A model generated the notes under the pieces. That model ran no database searches and had not been told where the DNA came from. It saw only the letters and a program-made list of their open reading frames with translations. A stretch of DNA of 35,397 bases from assembly GCA_903903975.1 (NCBI GenBank), contig CAIVAS010000043.1, positions 1-35,397 on the forward strand, written 5' to 3'. Numbering within the stretch: position 1 is the stretch's first letter; each line of letters opens with the position of its first letter. The stretch comes from an uncultured Burkholderiales bacterium (GTDB taxonomy: Bacteria; Pseudomonadota; Gammaproteobacteria; Burkholderiales; Burkholderiaceae_E). Shown here piece by piece: positions 26,547 to 35,247 of the stretch. The position numbers and the translations under genes are program-made.

Positions 26547-28899
26547 CGACGGGCGCGCCGGCGTATCCAGGGCCTTTTCCCTCAAGCAGGCACTTCAGAA
26601 GGCCGCTGGCGCCTATGACGGTCACGATTGGCCGCTTGCTCAGTCGATCTGCGATGCGGTGCTGGCAAAGTTTCCGGCCAACTTTGATGCCCTCAATCTC
26701 AGCGGCATCATTGCCGCGCAGACCGGCCGCCTGACCGATGCGCGCGAGTGCCTCGAACGCGCCGCCAAGGCAAAGCCGGGCGACGCCTTCGTGCTCAACA
26801 ATCTGGGCAATGTGCTGAGTCAGCTTCAACGTCATGATGATGCCATGGCGTATTTCAATCGCGCGATCGGTATTCGACCCGACTACGCAGAGGCCTTCAA
26901 CAACCGCGGTACAGCCCTGCGCGCCCTGGGCCGTCATGACGAGGCGCTTGCCAGCTACGATCGGGCAATCACCTTGCATGCCGACTATCCTCAGGCGCTG
27001 ACCAACCGCGCGATCGTCCTGCGCGAGATCGGTCGGCTCGATGATGCAATCGCGGGGCACCGCGAGGCACTCGAAAAGGCGCCCGCCCTGGTCGAGGTCT
27101 GGATCAATCTTGGAGCGACCCTGAACGAGGCGGGTCGCATCCTCGAGTCTGTCGAATGCTTTCAGCGGGCCATCGCCATCGATCCGCAATCAGCTCAGGC
27201 CCATGTGAACCTGGGTAATGGCCTGAGAGCCCTGCACCGGCTCGATGAGGCGTTGCGGTGTTACGACCGGGCGATCGATCTGATGCCGAACGATGCTCGC
27301 GCCTACAGCAATCGCGGTTCGGTACTGGTGGAGGCGGCCAAGTTGTCTGAGGCGCTGCAGGCCTTCGATTGCGCCCTTGCGATCGACCCTGGCGATGCGC
27401 CGACCCTCGCTGCCCGCGGACATGCCCTCAGCGGTCTGGACCGTCTTGAGGAGGCGATTGCGAGCTATGACCGTGCGCTCGAGTGCGATCCCAATCTCCA
27501 GTGGCTGGCTGGTCTGCGCCAGCACAGGCGAATGCAGGCCTGCGACTGGTCTGGCTGGCCTCAGGTGTTGCAGCCGATCGTCGATGCGCTCGAGCGCGGC
27601 AGGCCGGTCGTGCCGCCATTTGCGCTGCTCGCATTGGTCGACTCGCCGGCATTGCAACTGAAGGCGGCCAGGGTATGGAGCGCCTCGCAGGCAGCCCTCA
27701 TTCCGCCTTCACAAGCACTGCCAGTCGTCGCGGCAGAGGAACGAATCCGGGTAGGCTATTTTTCCGAAGACTTCTGCAATCATCCGGTGAGTCATCTGAT
27801 GGCGGGCGTCTTCGAGCATCACGATCGTTCGCGCTTCGAATGCTTTGCCATGTCGCTTGGTTCGGACCGCACTGATCAGATGCGAGCCCGAGTTCAACGC
27901 GGGGTCGATCACTTCGTCGATCTGAGCGGCCGCTCCGACAGCGAATCGGTGGCGCTGGCAAGGCGGCTGGGCATCGAGATCGCGGTTGACCTGAGCGGCT
28001 ATACAGGCTCACCCCGCAGCGCACTCTTTGCCAGTCGGGTCGCGCCGATTCAGGTCGGCTATCTCGGCTATCTCGGGTCGATGGGAGCGGAGTATGTCGA
28101 TTATCTGATCGCTGATGACACCCTGATCGAACTCGAGCAGCGCGAGCATTATTCAGAGCGAATCGCCTGGCTGCCGAGCTACCAGCCGAATGATTCGCAT
28201 CGCCACGTCAGTGATCGACCGGTCTTGCGTGAGCACCTCGGTCTGCCCGAGACGGGCTTCGTGTTTTGCTGTTTCAACAATAACTACAAGATGACCCCGC
28301 CGACCTTTGCGTCATGGATGCGCATCCTGTTGCGGGTGAATGGCAGCGTGCTGTACCTGTTCGCGGGCAATCCGATCGCCGAGCGCAATCTGCGAGCGCA
28401 GGCGGCTTTGCAGGGCGTCGACCCCAAGCGGCTGGTGTTCGCGCCTCGCGTATCACGGGCTGACTATCTGGCACGGTTTCGAGTGACCGATCTGTTTCTC
28501 GACACCTGGCCCTATAACGCCGGCACCACCGCCAGTGATGCCTTGTGGGTTGGCGTCCCGGTACTGACTTTCGCGGGTCAGTCGATGGCGGCGCGGGTTT
28601 GCGCGAGCGTGTTGCATGCGATCGGGCTGCCCGAGCTGATTGCAAGCAGTCAGGCTGACTATGAAGACAAGGCGGTCTCGCTTGCGACACAGTCTGAGCA
28701 GATGGACGCGTTGCGACACAAGCTCGATATCCAGCGCCGCAATTCGCCGCTGTTTGATACAACAGGATTCACACGCCATCTTGAGGCGATCTATCAATCC
28801 ATGGTCGATCGATCTCGCGGCGGATTGCCGCCGGCTGATCTGCGAACCGTGCTACTGGCATCGCTGCCAGAAGGGCGCAGGGTGAGCTCGGATGACTAA
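26536..28899 (+). CDS. TPR protein with GT41 (O-GlcNAc transferase/SPINDLY) domain, copy 1
   Basis: 787 residues. Residues about 15-325 hold roughly nine TPRs (for example NNLGNVLSQLQRHDDAMAYF, NRGTALRALGRHDEALASYD). Residues about 400-770 form the GT41 glycosyltransferase: IRVGYFSEDFCNHPVSHLM with His416 (equivalent to human OGT His498), FNNNYKM with Lys585 (equivalent to Lys842), and DTWPYNAGTTASDALW from 656. The expected reaction is sugar transfer from a nucleotide sugar to Ser/Thr of cytoplasmic proteins; donor and target are unknown. Two conserved positions deviate: Gly663 in place of His in the 'HTT' motif, and Leu513 in place of Pro in 'GYPG'. The GTG start overlaps tssA by 11 bases. 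It is the first of two tandem paralogues. Confidence 0.9.
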   Translation: MANNDGRAGVSRAFSLKQALQKAAGAYDGHDWPLAQSICDAVLAKFPANFDALNLSGIIAAQTGRLTDARECLERAAKAKPGDAFVLNNLGNVLSQLQRHDDAMAYFNRAIGIRPDYAEAFNNRGTALRALGRHDEALASYDRAITLHADYPQALTNRAIVLREIGRLDDAIAGHREALEKAPALVEVWINLGATLNEAGRILESVECFQRAIAIDPQSAQAHVNLGNGLRALHRLDEALRCYDRAIDLMPNDARAYSNRGSVLVEAAKLSEALQAFDCALAIDPGDAPTLAARGHALSGLDRLEEAIASYDRALECDPNLQWLAGLRQHRRMQACDWSGWPQVLQPIVDALERGRPVVPPFALLALVDSPALQLKAARVWSASQAALIPPSQALPVVAAEERIRVGYFSEDFCNHPVSHLMAGVFEHHDRSRFECFAMSLGSDRTDQMRARVQRGVDHFVDLSGRSDSESVALARRLGIEIAVDLSGYTGSPRSALFASRVAPIQVGYLGYLGSMGAEYVDYLIADDTLIELEQREHYSERIAWLPSYQPNDSHRHVSDRPVLREHLGLPETGFVFCCFNNNYKMTPPTFASWMRILLRVNGSVLYLFAGNPIAERNLRAQAALQGVDPKRLVFAPRVSRADYLARFRVTDLFLDTWPYNAGTTASDALWVGVPVLTFAGQSMAARVCASVLHAIGLPELIASSQADYEDKAVSLATQSEQMDALRHKLDIQRRNSPLFDTTGFTRHLEAIYQSMVDRSRGGLPPADLRTVLLASLPEGRRVSSDD

Positions 28900-31249
28900 T
28901 CCGGATCGTCCGCGAGTGCCCGGTGTTCTGTCTTCGGGTGTACCCCGCCAGGCATTGATGGCGATCTTGACGCAAGCGGTCGCGGACTACCGCAAGCAGA
29001 ACTGGTCCAAAGCAGAGCAGGCTTGTCTGAAGGTGCTCAAGCTTGCGCCCGATCAGTTCGATGCGCTGAATCTGCTGGGCATTGTCGCCCTCAATACCCG
29101 CCGTTTTGACGATTCAAGCAAGTGGTTCGAGCGAGCGCTGGCGGTCAATGCCAATGACCCGCAGGTTCAATGCAACAGCGGTGCCGCTTTGCATGAACTC
29201 GGGCGCTACGACGAGGCGCTGGTCCGTTACGACCGCGCGCTGGCATTGAAACCCGACTATTCGCAGGCTTTGTGCAATCGTGCGCTCAGCCGGCAAGCAC
29301 TTGGAGAGATGGATCTTGCGCTGATCGATGTCGACCGTGCGCTGGAGGCTGAGCCGTTTTTTGCTCAGGCCTGGCATGAGCGCGGGCGACTGTTGCATCA
29401 ACTCGGCCGCTTCGAGGCGGCGCTGAGCAGTTTCGACACAGCGATCCTGCAGGGTCACGACACGGTGGAGGCTCAATTCCTGCGCGCTGCATCGCTGCAG
29501 TCGAGCCGCGAGCCGGTCTTGGCCGCACAGGGCTACGCCCGGGTTATCGAGCGTGATCCTTTGCACCTGGCGGCACTGAACAACCGTGGCGTCGTGCTTC
29601 AGGAGATCCGGCAATTCGACGCTGCCATCGAGTCCTACCACCGATCGCTGGCGCTCGAGCCCAAGCAGCCACAGACATACTGCAACCGCGGTGCCGCGAA
29701 GGCCGAACTCGGACAGTTCGAGGCTGCGATCGCGGATTTCGACCAGGCGATCGCCCTGGCACCCGAGCATGCCGAAGCGCATAACAATCGCGCCAGTGCG
29801 CTGCGCGAATGTCATCGGCTGGACGAAGCATTGATGGGCTACCTTCGCGCCCGTGAGTTGGGTTTTTCGCCCGATTGGCTCGATGGTGCGATCGCTGGTC
29901 TCAGAGGTCAGCTCTGCGATTGGCAGTCACGGCAGGCTGACGTGCAGCGGCTGGTCGACAAAATTCGAGACGGCCGCACCGCGATTACACCCTTTGCATT
30001 TTTGCCCTTCGTCGACTCCTGGCCGTTGCAGCGGCAAGCCGCCGAATCATGGGTGGCGCAGGAATGTCAGCCGCGAGATCGCCTTGGTGCGATCGGTCGT
30101 GTGCCGCACGGCGCAAAGATCAGGGTTGGCTATTTTTCGGGTGATTTTTTTGAACACGCGACGACCCAGCTGGCGGTTCGGCTTTTTGAATCCCACGATC
30201 GAAGCCGCTTCGAGATCATCGGTTTTTCGTTTGGTCCACTGATCCATGACGCCATGCACCACAGAGTCCGAGCCGCGTTCGATCAGTTCTTCGAAGTGCA
30301 GGCAATGGGCGACGCGCAGGTGGCTCTGCTTGCCCGCGAACTGAAGCTCGATATTGCCGTTGATTTGAAGGGCTTCACCCGCGACAGCCGTCCGTCCATC
30401 TTTGCGCATCGTGCCGCCACGGTTCAGGTGAGCTATCTCGGCTATCCCGGAACAACTGGCGCGCCGTTCATTGATTACCTGATCGCTGACGCGACCCTCA
30501 TCCCCGATGAAAATCTCAACGGTTACTCGGAAAAAATTGCTTTTTTGCCTGACTCCTACCAGGTCAACGACGCATTTCGCCCGATTTCGGAGCGGGTCTG
30601 GACGCGGCAGGAGTCAGGCCTGCCCGCCGAGGGATTTGTCTATTGCTGCTTTAACAACAACTACAAGATCTCGCCCGAGAGCTTCGACTGCTGGATGCGA
30701 ATCCTGGCGAAGGTTCCGGGCAGCGTGCTCTGGCTGCTGGAGGACCATCCGATTGCGGCGTCAAACTTGCGTCGGGAAGCCCGCGCCCGTGGCGTCGATT
30801 CCGACAGGCTGATCTTTGCCGGGCGTGTTCCGGCGTCGGAACACCTTGCCAGACACCGCTTGGCCGATTTGTGCCTCGACACCGTCTGCTACAACGCCCA
30901 CACCACGGCCAGCGATGCCTTGTGGGCTGGCGTGCCAATCCTCACTTGCATCGGCAGCGCCTTTGCCGCCCGAGTGGCAGCCAGCCTGCTTGTGGCGCTC
31001 GAGATGCCTGAGTTGATCACGAGCACCCTGCAGCAATTCGAAAGTCAAGCAATTGAGTTGGCGCTTCACGCCGATAGCCTTGCCAGGTTGAAAAACAAAT
31101 TGCTCAGGCACCGCGACAGCGCGCCGCTTTTCAAGACCGAGCTCTTTACGCGGCACCTCGAGGATGCCTTTGAGCAGATGGTTGATCGTGATCGCGCCGC
31201 GCTTGCGCCCGATCACATTCGGGTGGCGAAGCGATCGGATACGGCGTGA
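28892..31249 (+). CDS. TPR protein with GT41 (O-GlcNAc transferase/SPINDLY) domain, copy 2
   Basis: 785 residues with the same layout as the preceding protein. TPRs run from about 20 to 330 (WSKAEQACLKVLKLAPDQFD, NSGAALHELGRYDEALVRYD). The GT41 domain runs from about 408 to 765: IRVGYFSGDFFEHATTQLA with His422, SYLGYPGTTGAPFIDYLIAD (canonical GYPG), FNNNYKI with Lys592, and DTVCYNAHTTASDALW from 663 with His670. This copy keeps the canonical GYPG and HTT motifs that copy 1 has lost, so it is the better candidate for an active transferase. The ATG overlaps the end of copy 1 by eight bases. It is the last gene of the T6SS transcription unit. Confidence 0.9.
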   Translation: MTNPDRPRVPGVLSSGVPRQALMAILTQAVADYRKQNWSKAEQACLKVLKLAPDQFDALNLLGIVALNTRRFDDSSKWFERALAVNANDPQVQCNSGAALHELGRYDEALVRYDRALALKPDYSQALCNRALSRQALGEMDLALIDVDRALEAEPFFAQAWHERGRLLHQLGRFEAALSSFDTAILQGHDTVEAQFLRAASLQSSREPVLAAQGYARVIERDPLHLAALNNRGVVLQEIRQFDAAIESYHRSLALEPKQPQTYCNRGAAKAELGQFEAAIADFDQAIALAPEHAEAHNNRASALRECHRLDEALMGYLRARELGFSPDWLDGAIAGLRGQLCDWQSRQADVQRLVDKIRDGRTAITPFAFLPFVDSWPLQRQAAESWVAQECQPRDRLGAIGRVPHGAKIRVGYFSGDFFEHATTQLAVRLFESHDRSRFEIIGFSFGPLIHDAMHHRVRAAFDQFFEVQAMGDAQVALLARELKLDIAVDLKGFTRDSRPSIFAHRAATVQVSYLGYPGTTGAPFIDYLIADATLIPDENLNGYSEKIAFLPDSYQVNDAFRPISERVWTRQESGLPAEGFVYCCFNNNYKISPESFDCWMRILAKVPGSVLWLLEDHPIAASNLRREARARGVDSDRLIFAGRVPASEHLARHRLADLCLDTVCYNAHTTASDALWAGVPILTCIGSAFAARVAASLLVALEMPELITSTLQQFESQAIELALHADSLARLKNKLLRHRDSAPLFKTELFTRHLEDAFEQMVDRDRAALAPDHIRVAKRSDTA

Positions 31250-31272
31250 ACGCAATGGTGAGCAGTTGGCCT

Positions 31273-31329
31273 TGAAGCCGCCTGATGGCTCACGGCCTCA
31301 CGGCTCACGCCTCACCGCTCACGGCTTCA
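31273..31329. repeat. CTCAC repeat array flanked by an inverted repeat, between convergent genes
   Basis: TGAAGCCG (31273-31280) and CGGCTTCA (31322-31329) are perfect inverted 8-mers. Between them lie five 7-8-base units of the form (G/C)(G/C)CTCAC (31287-31322). The element fills the gap between the last T6SS-unit gene and the convergent reductase gene, so it may work as a two-way terminator or as a mobile-repeat remnant. There is no T-run. Confidence 0.55.
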
Positions 31330-31335
31330 GTTGGA

Positions 31336-32430
31336 TCACGGCGTCGGCAGGACTCGCTGGTTCTGCAAGATTGCAATCCAGTCGCGAAACATCCGCTCGG
31401 TATCGATGCAGTCGGCGAATCCGGCCTGGCGCAACTTGATCGTCGACACAATGACCGGCGGTGGGGCCTGACGGGCATGGGCGCCAAAGCAGAAGTCCGC
31501 ATAGTGGTGTGACTCGCCGAGCATCTGCGACAGCGCGGGTGCGACAAGGCGGTGCTCGGCAACGATCTGGTCCCAAACCGATGAGTGTTCTGGCAGATAG
31601 TGCGCAAGCCGCAAGGCTTCGTCAGGACCGCATGCGATACCGAGTGCATCGGCAATGGCCGGCCAGACGTTGCGCCATGCGAACACATCGCCGTTGGTGA
31701 TGTTGAAGGTCTGATTGCGCGCGCGCTCAGCCTCACTCGCCCAGGCCATTGCTCGAGCGACGAGCCTTGCATCGGTCGCCTCCAGGATGTTGGTGGGGCC
31801 GCCCGGATAACTGAAGGGCTGGCCTTTTGCGCGCCTGATCGCGGCATAGACGCCGATGATCGGCACCAGGTTCATCGCCACGCCGAGTGCGTCACCGAAA
31901 ATCAGCTGTGGCCGAAAGATCGTAAAGCCGAAACCTTCGCGATGAGCCATTTCACGCAGGTAGTCTTCCTGCAGCCAGTAGAAGTTTTCGTGTTGATCGC
32001 GAGGCTTGTCTTCGCGAGCCGGTACGGCCACCGGATGCAGATGCACGCCATAGGCTTTTGTTCCCTGCAGCAGGCTGACATGACGCAGGCCATGGCCGGC
32101 TTGCGTCATCGGCGTAAGCAGATTGCGCAGCATGGCCAGATTGGTTTGCATCTGATCCGGCTCACGCCAGCCCTTGACCAGGCCGGGTTTCTCGAAAAGC
32201 GCGGCATAGGCGAGGTGGGTGATCTCGCCGATTGACGCGATGGCATCCGCGCAGGCCTGAGGGTTGGTGAGATCGACACTCAAGTGCTGAGCTCGATCGG
32301 CGTGAGCGGCATCAGGACGCCGTCGTGACAGGGTGACCACGCGCCACTCGGGCATTTGCGCAAAATGGTCGAGTGCCGCACGCCCCACGACACCGGTGGC
32401 ACCAGCGATGAGAACGGTTTTTTGCGCCAT
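31336..32430 (-). CDS. NAD(P)-dependent SDR reductase, PRISE-like (progesterone 5-beta-reductase/iridoid synthase-like)
   Basis: 364 residues, extended short-chain dehydrogenase/reductase fold. The N-terminal GATGVVG (10-16) is the nucleotide-binding motif. LLQGTKAYG carries Lys125, and NFYWLQEDYL carries Tyr151; this Lys and displaced Tyr are the catalytic arrangement of the PRISE group, which reduces enones. FTIFRPQLIFG and FNITNGDVFAWRNVWPAIAD are also typical. The natural substrate in bacteria is unknown. The ATG at 32430 has an AGGAG site upstream. It is convergent with the glycosyltransferase gene and divergent from the ABC-transporter operon. Confidence 0.85.
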   Translation of the reverse strand: MAQKTVLIAGATGVVGRAALDHFAQMPEWRVVTLSRRRPDAAHADRAQHLSVDLTNPQACADAIASIGEITHLAYAALFEKPGLVKGWREPDQMQTNLAMLRNLLTPMTQAGHGLRHVSLLQGTKAYGVHLHPVAVPAREDKPRDQHENFYWLQEDYLREMAHREGFGFTIFRPQLIFGDALGVAMNLVPIIGVYAAIRRAKGQPFSYPGGPTNILEATDARLVARAMAWASEAERARNQTFNITNGDVFAWRNVWPAIADALGIACGPDEALRLAHYLPEHSSVWDQIVAEHRLVAPALSQMLGESHHYADFCFGAHARQAPPPVIVSTIKLRQAGFADCIDTERMFRDWIAILQNQRVLPTP

Positions 32431-32579
32431 TGGCGGCTCCTGTTGTCGAAAAAAGTCGAACTGAGACAGAGGGATCGCCGCGACGTTACACTTCCAGCCT
32501 GCAAAACGCGATTTGCCGAGCCATCTTCTTCAGGCGGTCGCTCACGACAACGATTCAATACCCGGAGACAAGCACGATC

Positions 32580-33719
32580 ATGCGATCAATTCACAAGACG
32601 GTATTCACGGCATTGGCAGGGCTCATGTTGGCCGGCACAGCGGCTGCGCAGCCGGTGAAGGTTGGTGCGATTTTCCCCTTGAGCGGCGGTGCGGGCCCAC
32701 AGGGCCAATACATTGTGAAATCGCTGCAGACCATGGCAACGATGATCAACGAGGCGGGTGGCGTGCTGGGCAGGCAGATCGTCATCGAAGCGCGTGATGA
32801 CGAATCGACGCCTGCGGTCGGCGTGTCGCGGGCCAATGAACTGGCATCGGCCGGTGTGTCAGTGGTGATCGAAGGCTGGAACAGCCCGGTGACACTTGCG
32901 ATGCAGCCTGTCCTGAGTCGCGCCGGCATCCTCGACATCACCGCGATCTCGAAGGCTGATCCGATTCTCTCGGGAGAGGGCAACCCGCTGGCGATTCGAC
33001 TGAACAGCTCGAACTCCCAGGATGGCGCAGTCATTGCCGACTACATTGCCAATCGTGTGAAGGCAAAGCGCATTGCGTTCATGACGCAGAACGACGCCTA
33101 CGGCAATGGTGCTCAGGCTTCGATCGAAAATGAACTCAAAAAGCTCAACTACACCTACGAGAAAGTCGCCGAAGAAAAATTTCCTTTCACGCAGGCCGAC
33201 TTTCGCGTGGCGCTGACCAACGTTCGATCGGCTAATCCGGATGCGGTGGTGGCGATCAATGCCAGCGAGGGTCTGGGCATGCCGGCACTGATCCGTCAGG
33301 CGAGGCAGGCGAAGACCCCCGGTACGCTGATCGCTGCGGTCGGCACAATCGCGCCGAGCGTGATCAACGTTGCCGGTGAGTCGGCGAATGCGGTGGTCGG
33401 TGCCGACATCTACTTCCCGGATGTCGAGCCGTTTGCGTCCAATGCGGCAAACAAGGCTTTCGTGGCGAAGTTCCAGGAGCAGCACAAACAGACGCCCGAC
33501 AAGTTCATGGCCCTGGGTGCTGCGGCGCTGCAGGTGTGGGCGATGAGCGCCAATGAGCTCAAGACGCTCGATCGCGAGGCGATTGCCAAGCGGATTCGTG
33601 GCGGAAGCTTTCGTAACACCATCATGGGTGATATGAACTTTGCCCCGAATGGTCAGCTCGCCTCACGCCATTATGTGTTCACGGTTCAGAATCAGAAGAT
33701 GGTTGTCGAGTCCAAGTGA
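32580..33719 (+). CDS. Periplasmic binding protein of a branched-chain amino acid-type ABC transporter
   Basis: 379 residues with a signal peptide (MRSIHKTVFTALAGLMLAGT then AAA, cleavage before QPVKVG). The mature part is a type I periplasmic binding protein of the Leu/Ile/Val (LivJ/LivK) family: VGAIFPLSGGAGPQGQ, INEAGGVLGRQIVIEARDD, RVKAKRIAFMTQNDAYGNG and a late TPDKFMALGAAALQVWA. The ligand could be an amino acid, amide, urea or aromatic acid; sequence alone does not decide. The start at 32580 is chosen because it gives the signal peptide. The frame is open to 32430, but that would bury the signal. It is first in the operon and overlaps the ATPase gene as GTGA. Confidence 0.92.
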   Translation: MRSIHKTVFTALAGLMLAGTAAAQPVKVGAIFPLSGGAGPQGQYIVKSLQTMATMINEAGGVLGRQIVIEARDDESTPAVGVSRANELASAGVSVVIEGWNSPVTLAMQPVLSRAGILDITAISKADPILSGEGNPLAIRLNSSNSQDGAVIADYIANRVKAKRIAFMTQNDAYGNGAQASIENELKKLNYTYEKVAEEKFPFTQADFRVALTNVRSANPDAVVAINASEGLGMPALIRQARQAKTPGTLIAAVGTIAPSVINVAGESANAVVGADIYFPDVEPFASNAANKAFVAKFQEQHKQTPDKFMALGAAALQVWAMSANELKTLDREAIAKRIRGGSFRNTIMGDMNFAPNGQLASRHYVFTVQNQKMVVESK

Positions 33720-34504
33720 GTGCAGTCCTGCAAAACAGCCCGCCGCCTGTGCTGCAGGTCGACGGGCTGGGTGTTCGCTACGGGAATCTTGTCGCACTCG
33801 ATGAGGTGAGCTGGTCGGTTGGCGCCGGAGAGCTGCTTGGCATCATCGGCCCCAACGGTGCTGGCAAGAGTTCCTGCTATGACGCGGTGACCGCAATGGT
33901 GAGCCGTGCCGGCACGGTTCGTCTGCGCGGCGAAGACGTGAGCGCTGTCGCGTCGCATCGCTTGCCTGCGCGCGGTCTGAAGCGGGCGTTTCAGCAAAAC
34001 GCGTTCTTCCATGACCTGACGGTGCTCGAGAACATGCTGGCCGTGATGAATGATGATCACGGTAGCGGCTTGCTCTCGAGCATCCTGACGCCCTGGGCTG
34101 CTGCGCGTCGGCGTGAGCAGGCTTCCGGCATGGCGGTAGCGACCCTTGAGCGCTTTGGCATCGGCCGCGATTATCACGAGCGATTGCCGACTGCCGTCCC
34201 CTATGGCACGCAGCGGATGCTGTCTGTTGCGCTCGCTTTCGGGACAGGCGCGAAAGTCCTGCTGCTCGATGAGCCGGGGGCTGGACTGGGCGGCGATGAC
34301 ATGGAGCGACTCATTCAGCTTTTGCTCTCGCTCAAGCGCGAGGGGCTCGCCCTGGTCGTGATCGAACATCACATGGATCTGATCATGGCGGTGGCCGATC
34401 GCATCGTGGTGCTCGAGCAGGGGCGCTGCATCGCCAATGGGACGCCGGCCGACGTTCAGCGCGATCCCGCCGTGCTCGAAGCCTATCTGGGGCGCACCGA
34501 ATGA
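33716..34504 (+). CDS. livG: Branched-chain amino acid-type ABC transporter ATPase, LivG-like
   Basis: 262 residues. Walker A is GPNGAGKS (45-52); Walker B is VLLLDEPGAGLGG (about 178-190). The signature region reads PYGTQRMLSVALAF, the LivG-type 'YGxQR' variant rather than LSGGQ, which is normal for this family. The C-terminal VVIEHHMDLIMAVADRIVVL contains the H-loop and the LivG-like end. The GTG start overlaps the binding-protein stop. It forms the ATPase pair with the next gene and powers uptake through the inner-membrane permeases. Confidence 0.93.
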   Translation: MSAVLQNSPPPVLQVDGLGVRYGNLVALDEVSWSVGAGELLGIIGPNGAGKSSCYDAVTAMVSRAGTVRLRGEDVSAVASHRLPARGLKRAFQQNAFFHDLTVLENMLAVMNDDHGSGLLSSILTPWAAARRREQASGMAVATLERFGIGRDYHERLPTAVPYGTQRMLSVALAFGTGAKVLLLDEPGAGLGGDDMERLIQLLLSLKREGLALVVIEHHMDLIMAVADRIVVLEQGRCIANGTPADVQRDPAVLEAYLGRTE

Positions 34505-35247
34505 GTGATGGCAACGAGTCGTTTGTGCTTCGGGCAAGCGGCCTGAAGGTGGCTTATGCCGGCAACACCGCGCTGTCGATCGATCAGATCGAAGTGCGGC
34601 GAGGCGAAGTGCTCGGGGTGGTCGGTGCCAATGGTGCCGGCAAGTCGACCCTGGTCAATGCACTGGCCGGCTGGTCGCGGGGTGCACCGCGAGTCAGTGG
34701 GCAGGTCATGCTCGATGGCGTCGACCTGAGTGCCATGCCTGCCCATGATCGGGCCCGTGCTGGACTGCTGCTGGTTCCGGAAGGCAAGCTGGTATTCGGC
34801 GAGATGACGGTCGATGAGAATCTGAGCTCGCTGGTCGGCATGAGCCAGGATGCCGATCGTCGCTTTTACGATCGCGCTGCGGTCTTCGAACTCTTTCCGC
34901 GATTGAGTGAACGTCGCAATCATCTCGGCTCGCAACTGTCGGGCGGCGAGCGTCAGATGCTGGGCATCGGTCGTGCCCTCATGCTCGGTCCGCGAGCGTT
35001 GATGCTCGACGAACCCTCCATCGGTCTGGCGCCGCGTCTGGTTTCGACGGTTTTGCAGACGATGCGCACGCTCGCTTCAACCGGTTTGGCGGTGCTGCTG
35101 GTCGAGCAGAATGTTCGCGCCGCGATCGATGTTGTCGATCGGCTGGTGCTTCTGGAGCGCGGCCGGGTGGTCGCTCAGGGACCGGCGCAAGCCATGCGAA
35201 ACGACCCGCGTATTGCGCAGGCCTATCTCGGAGCCAGCAGCACATGA
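34501..35247 (+). CDS. livF: Branched-chain amino acid-type ABC transporter ATPase, LivF-like
   Basis: 248 residues. Walker A GANGAGKS (42-49), signature LSGGERQM (about 146-153), and Walker B ALMLDEPSIGLAPRLV, the LivF-type 'EPSxGLAP' motif. LLVEQNVRAAIDVVDRLVLL near the end contains the switch region typical of LivF. The ATG overlaps the livG stop (ATGA). It pairs with LivG as the second ATPase of the transporter. Confidence 0.94.
   Translation: MSDGNESFVLRASGLKVAYAGNTALSIDQIEVRRGEVLGVVGANGAGKSTLVNALAGWSRGAPRVSGQVMLDGVDLSAMPAHDRARAGLLLVPEGKLVFGEMTVDENLSSLVGMSQDADRRFYDRAAVFELFPRLSERRNHLGSQLSGGERQMLGIGRALMLGPRALMLDEPSIGLAPRLVSTVLQTMRTLASTGLAVLLVEQNVRAAIDVVDRLVLLERGRVVAQGPAQAMRNDPRIAQAYLGASST

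Noticed and set aside
26700-30000. Repeated DNA words suggesting direct repeats or a CRISPR array
   Set aside because: They reflect coding of TPR motifs in two paralogous proteins; there are no fixed repeats with unique spacers.
31585-32235. A 216-codon plus-strand frame opposite the SDR gene
   Set aside because: It is a shadow of the PRISE-like reductase, which has intact NAD(P)-binding and catalytic motifs.
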